NCBI GenBank assembly: GCA_946699065.1
Contig: CAMPDV010000375.1
Coordinates: 1 to 64,000 of the forward strand
Source: Loxodes magnus
Lineage: Eukaryota > Ciliophora > Karyorelictea > Loxodida > Loxodidae
Direction: 5' to 3'
DNA: 64,000 nt
Under the pieces are notes generated by a model. It searched no databases. It saw nothing but the letters and a program-made list of their open reading frames with translations, and had not been told where the DNA came from. Of the stretch, positions 1 to 64,000 are shown piece after piece; the first letter of the stretch is position 1; every line of letters begins with the position of its first letter. The position numbers were made by a program, and so were the translations under genes.

Positions 1-64000
<64,000 letters not shown>

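Overview
The whole window is one uninterrupted tandem array. It holds 520 complete units of exactly 123 bp (1-63,960) plus 40 bp of unit 521. Read on the minus strand, each unit is one 41-residue WD40 blade. No base of the window lies outside the array, and I see no flanking gene, RNA gene, mobile element, promoter or terminator. Unit phase is unchanged at every 20-unit check point (2,461, 4,921 and so on to 63,961), so there is no net insertion or deletion in 64 kb. Translation runs right to left, so any N-terminal domain lies beyond 64,000 and any C-terminus lies before 1.

The blade framework (G3-H4, S22-G23-S24, D26, T28, R30-L31-W32) is almost invariant even at silent sites. Variation is concentrated at residues 6, 7, 8, 9, 25, 27 and 33, on the loops and strand ends that form the binding face of a WD40 propeller. 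This combination of near-identical blades with a few hypervariable surface positions is known from fungal NACHT-WD40 incompatibility proteins (Podospora HET-E/D/R family) and from some STAND proteins of bacteria. The array looks like a recognition repertoire kept uniform by unequal crossing-over and gene conversion.

Under the standard code the frame carries about 191 in-frame stops (my count: about 94 TGA and 97 TAG). They sit at only two of the 41 codons: TGA at residue 9 and TAG at residue 27, both hypervariable sites. I found no TAA in frame. TGA is always followed by TCT (Ser). Reading TGA as Trp gives Val-Trp-Ser-Val-Ala, a common WD40 sequence at that place, and reading TAG as Gln gives Asp-Gln-Thr-Val-Arg-Leu-Trp, also common. 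Three explanations stand: a recoded genome with one giant open frame, a non-translated or donor array in which two stop-bearing variants spread, or many short stop-bounded pieces. The sequence alone does not decide.

Layout: 1-8.3 kb is TGA-rich and contains a block of about 3 kb present twice, 43 units apart. About 8.3-18 kb has long open stretches and a 13-unit duplication. About 18-24.8 kb carries a 22-unit duplication. About 24.8-36 kb shows the first Val25 units, many Asn25 units and a 27-unit duplication that looks perfect at every diagnostic site. About 36-50 kb is built from a recurring five-unit module. About 50-54.7 kb is rich in TAG. About 54.7-63 kb carries an 18-unit duplication and its derivatives. 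New variants enter in order from left to right, so the array is stratified.

The organism cannot be named. The unit is about 45% G+C, every blade starts with ATG in the context ACC-ATG-A (a good eukaryotic initiation context), and a blade array of this size favours a eukaryote (fungus or protist). Filamentous bacteria with WD40-STAND proteins are the alternative.
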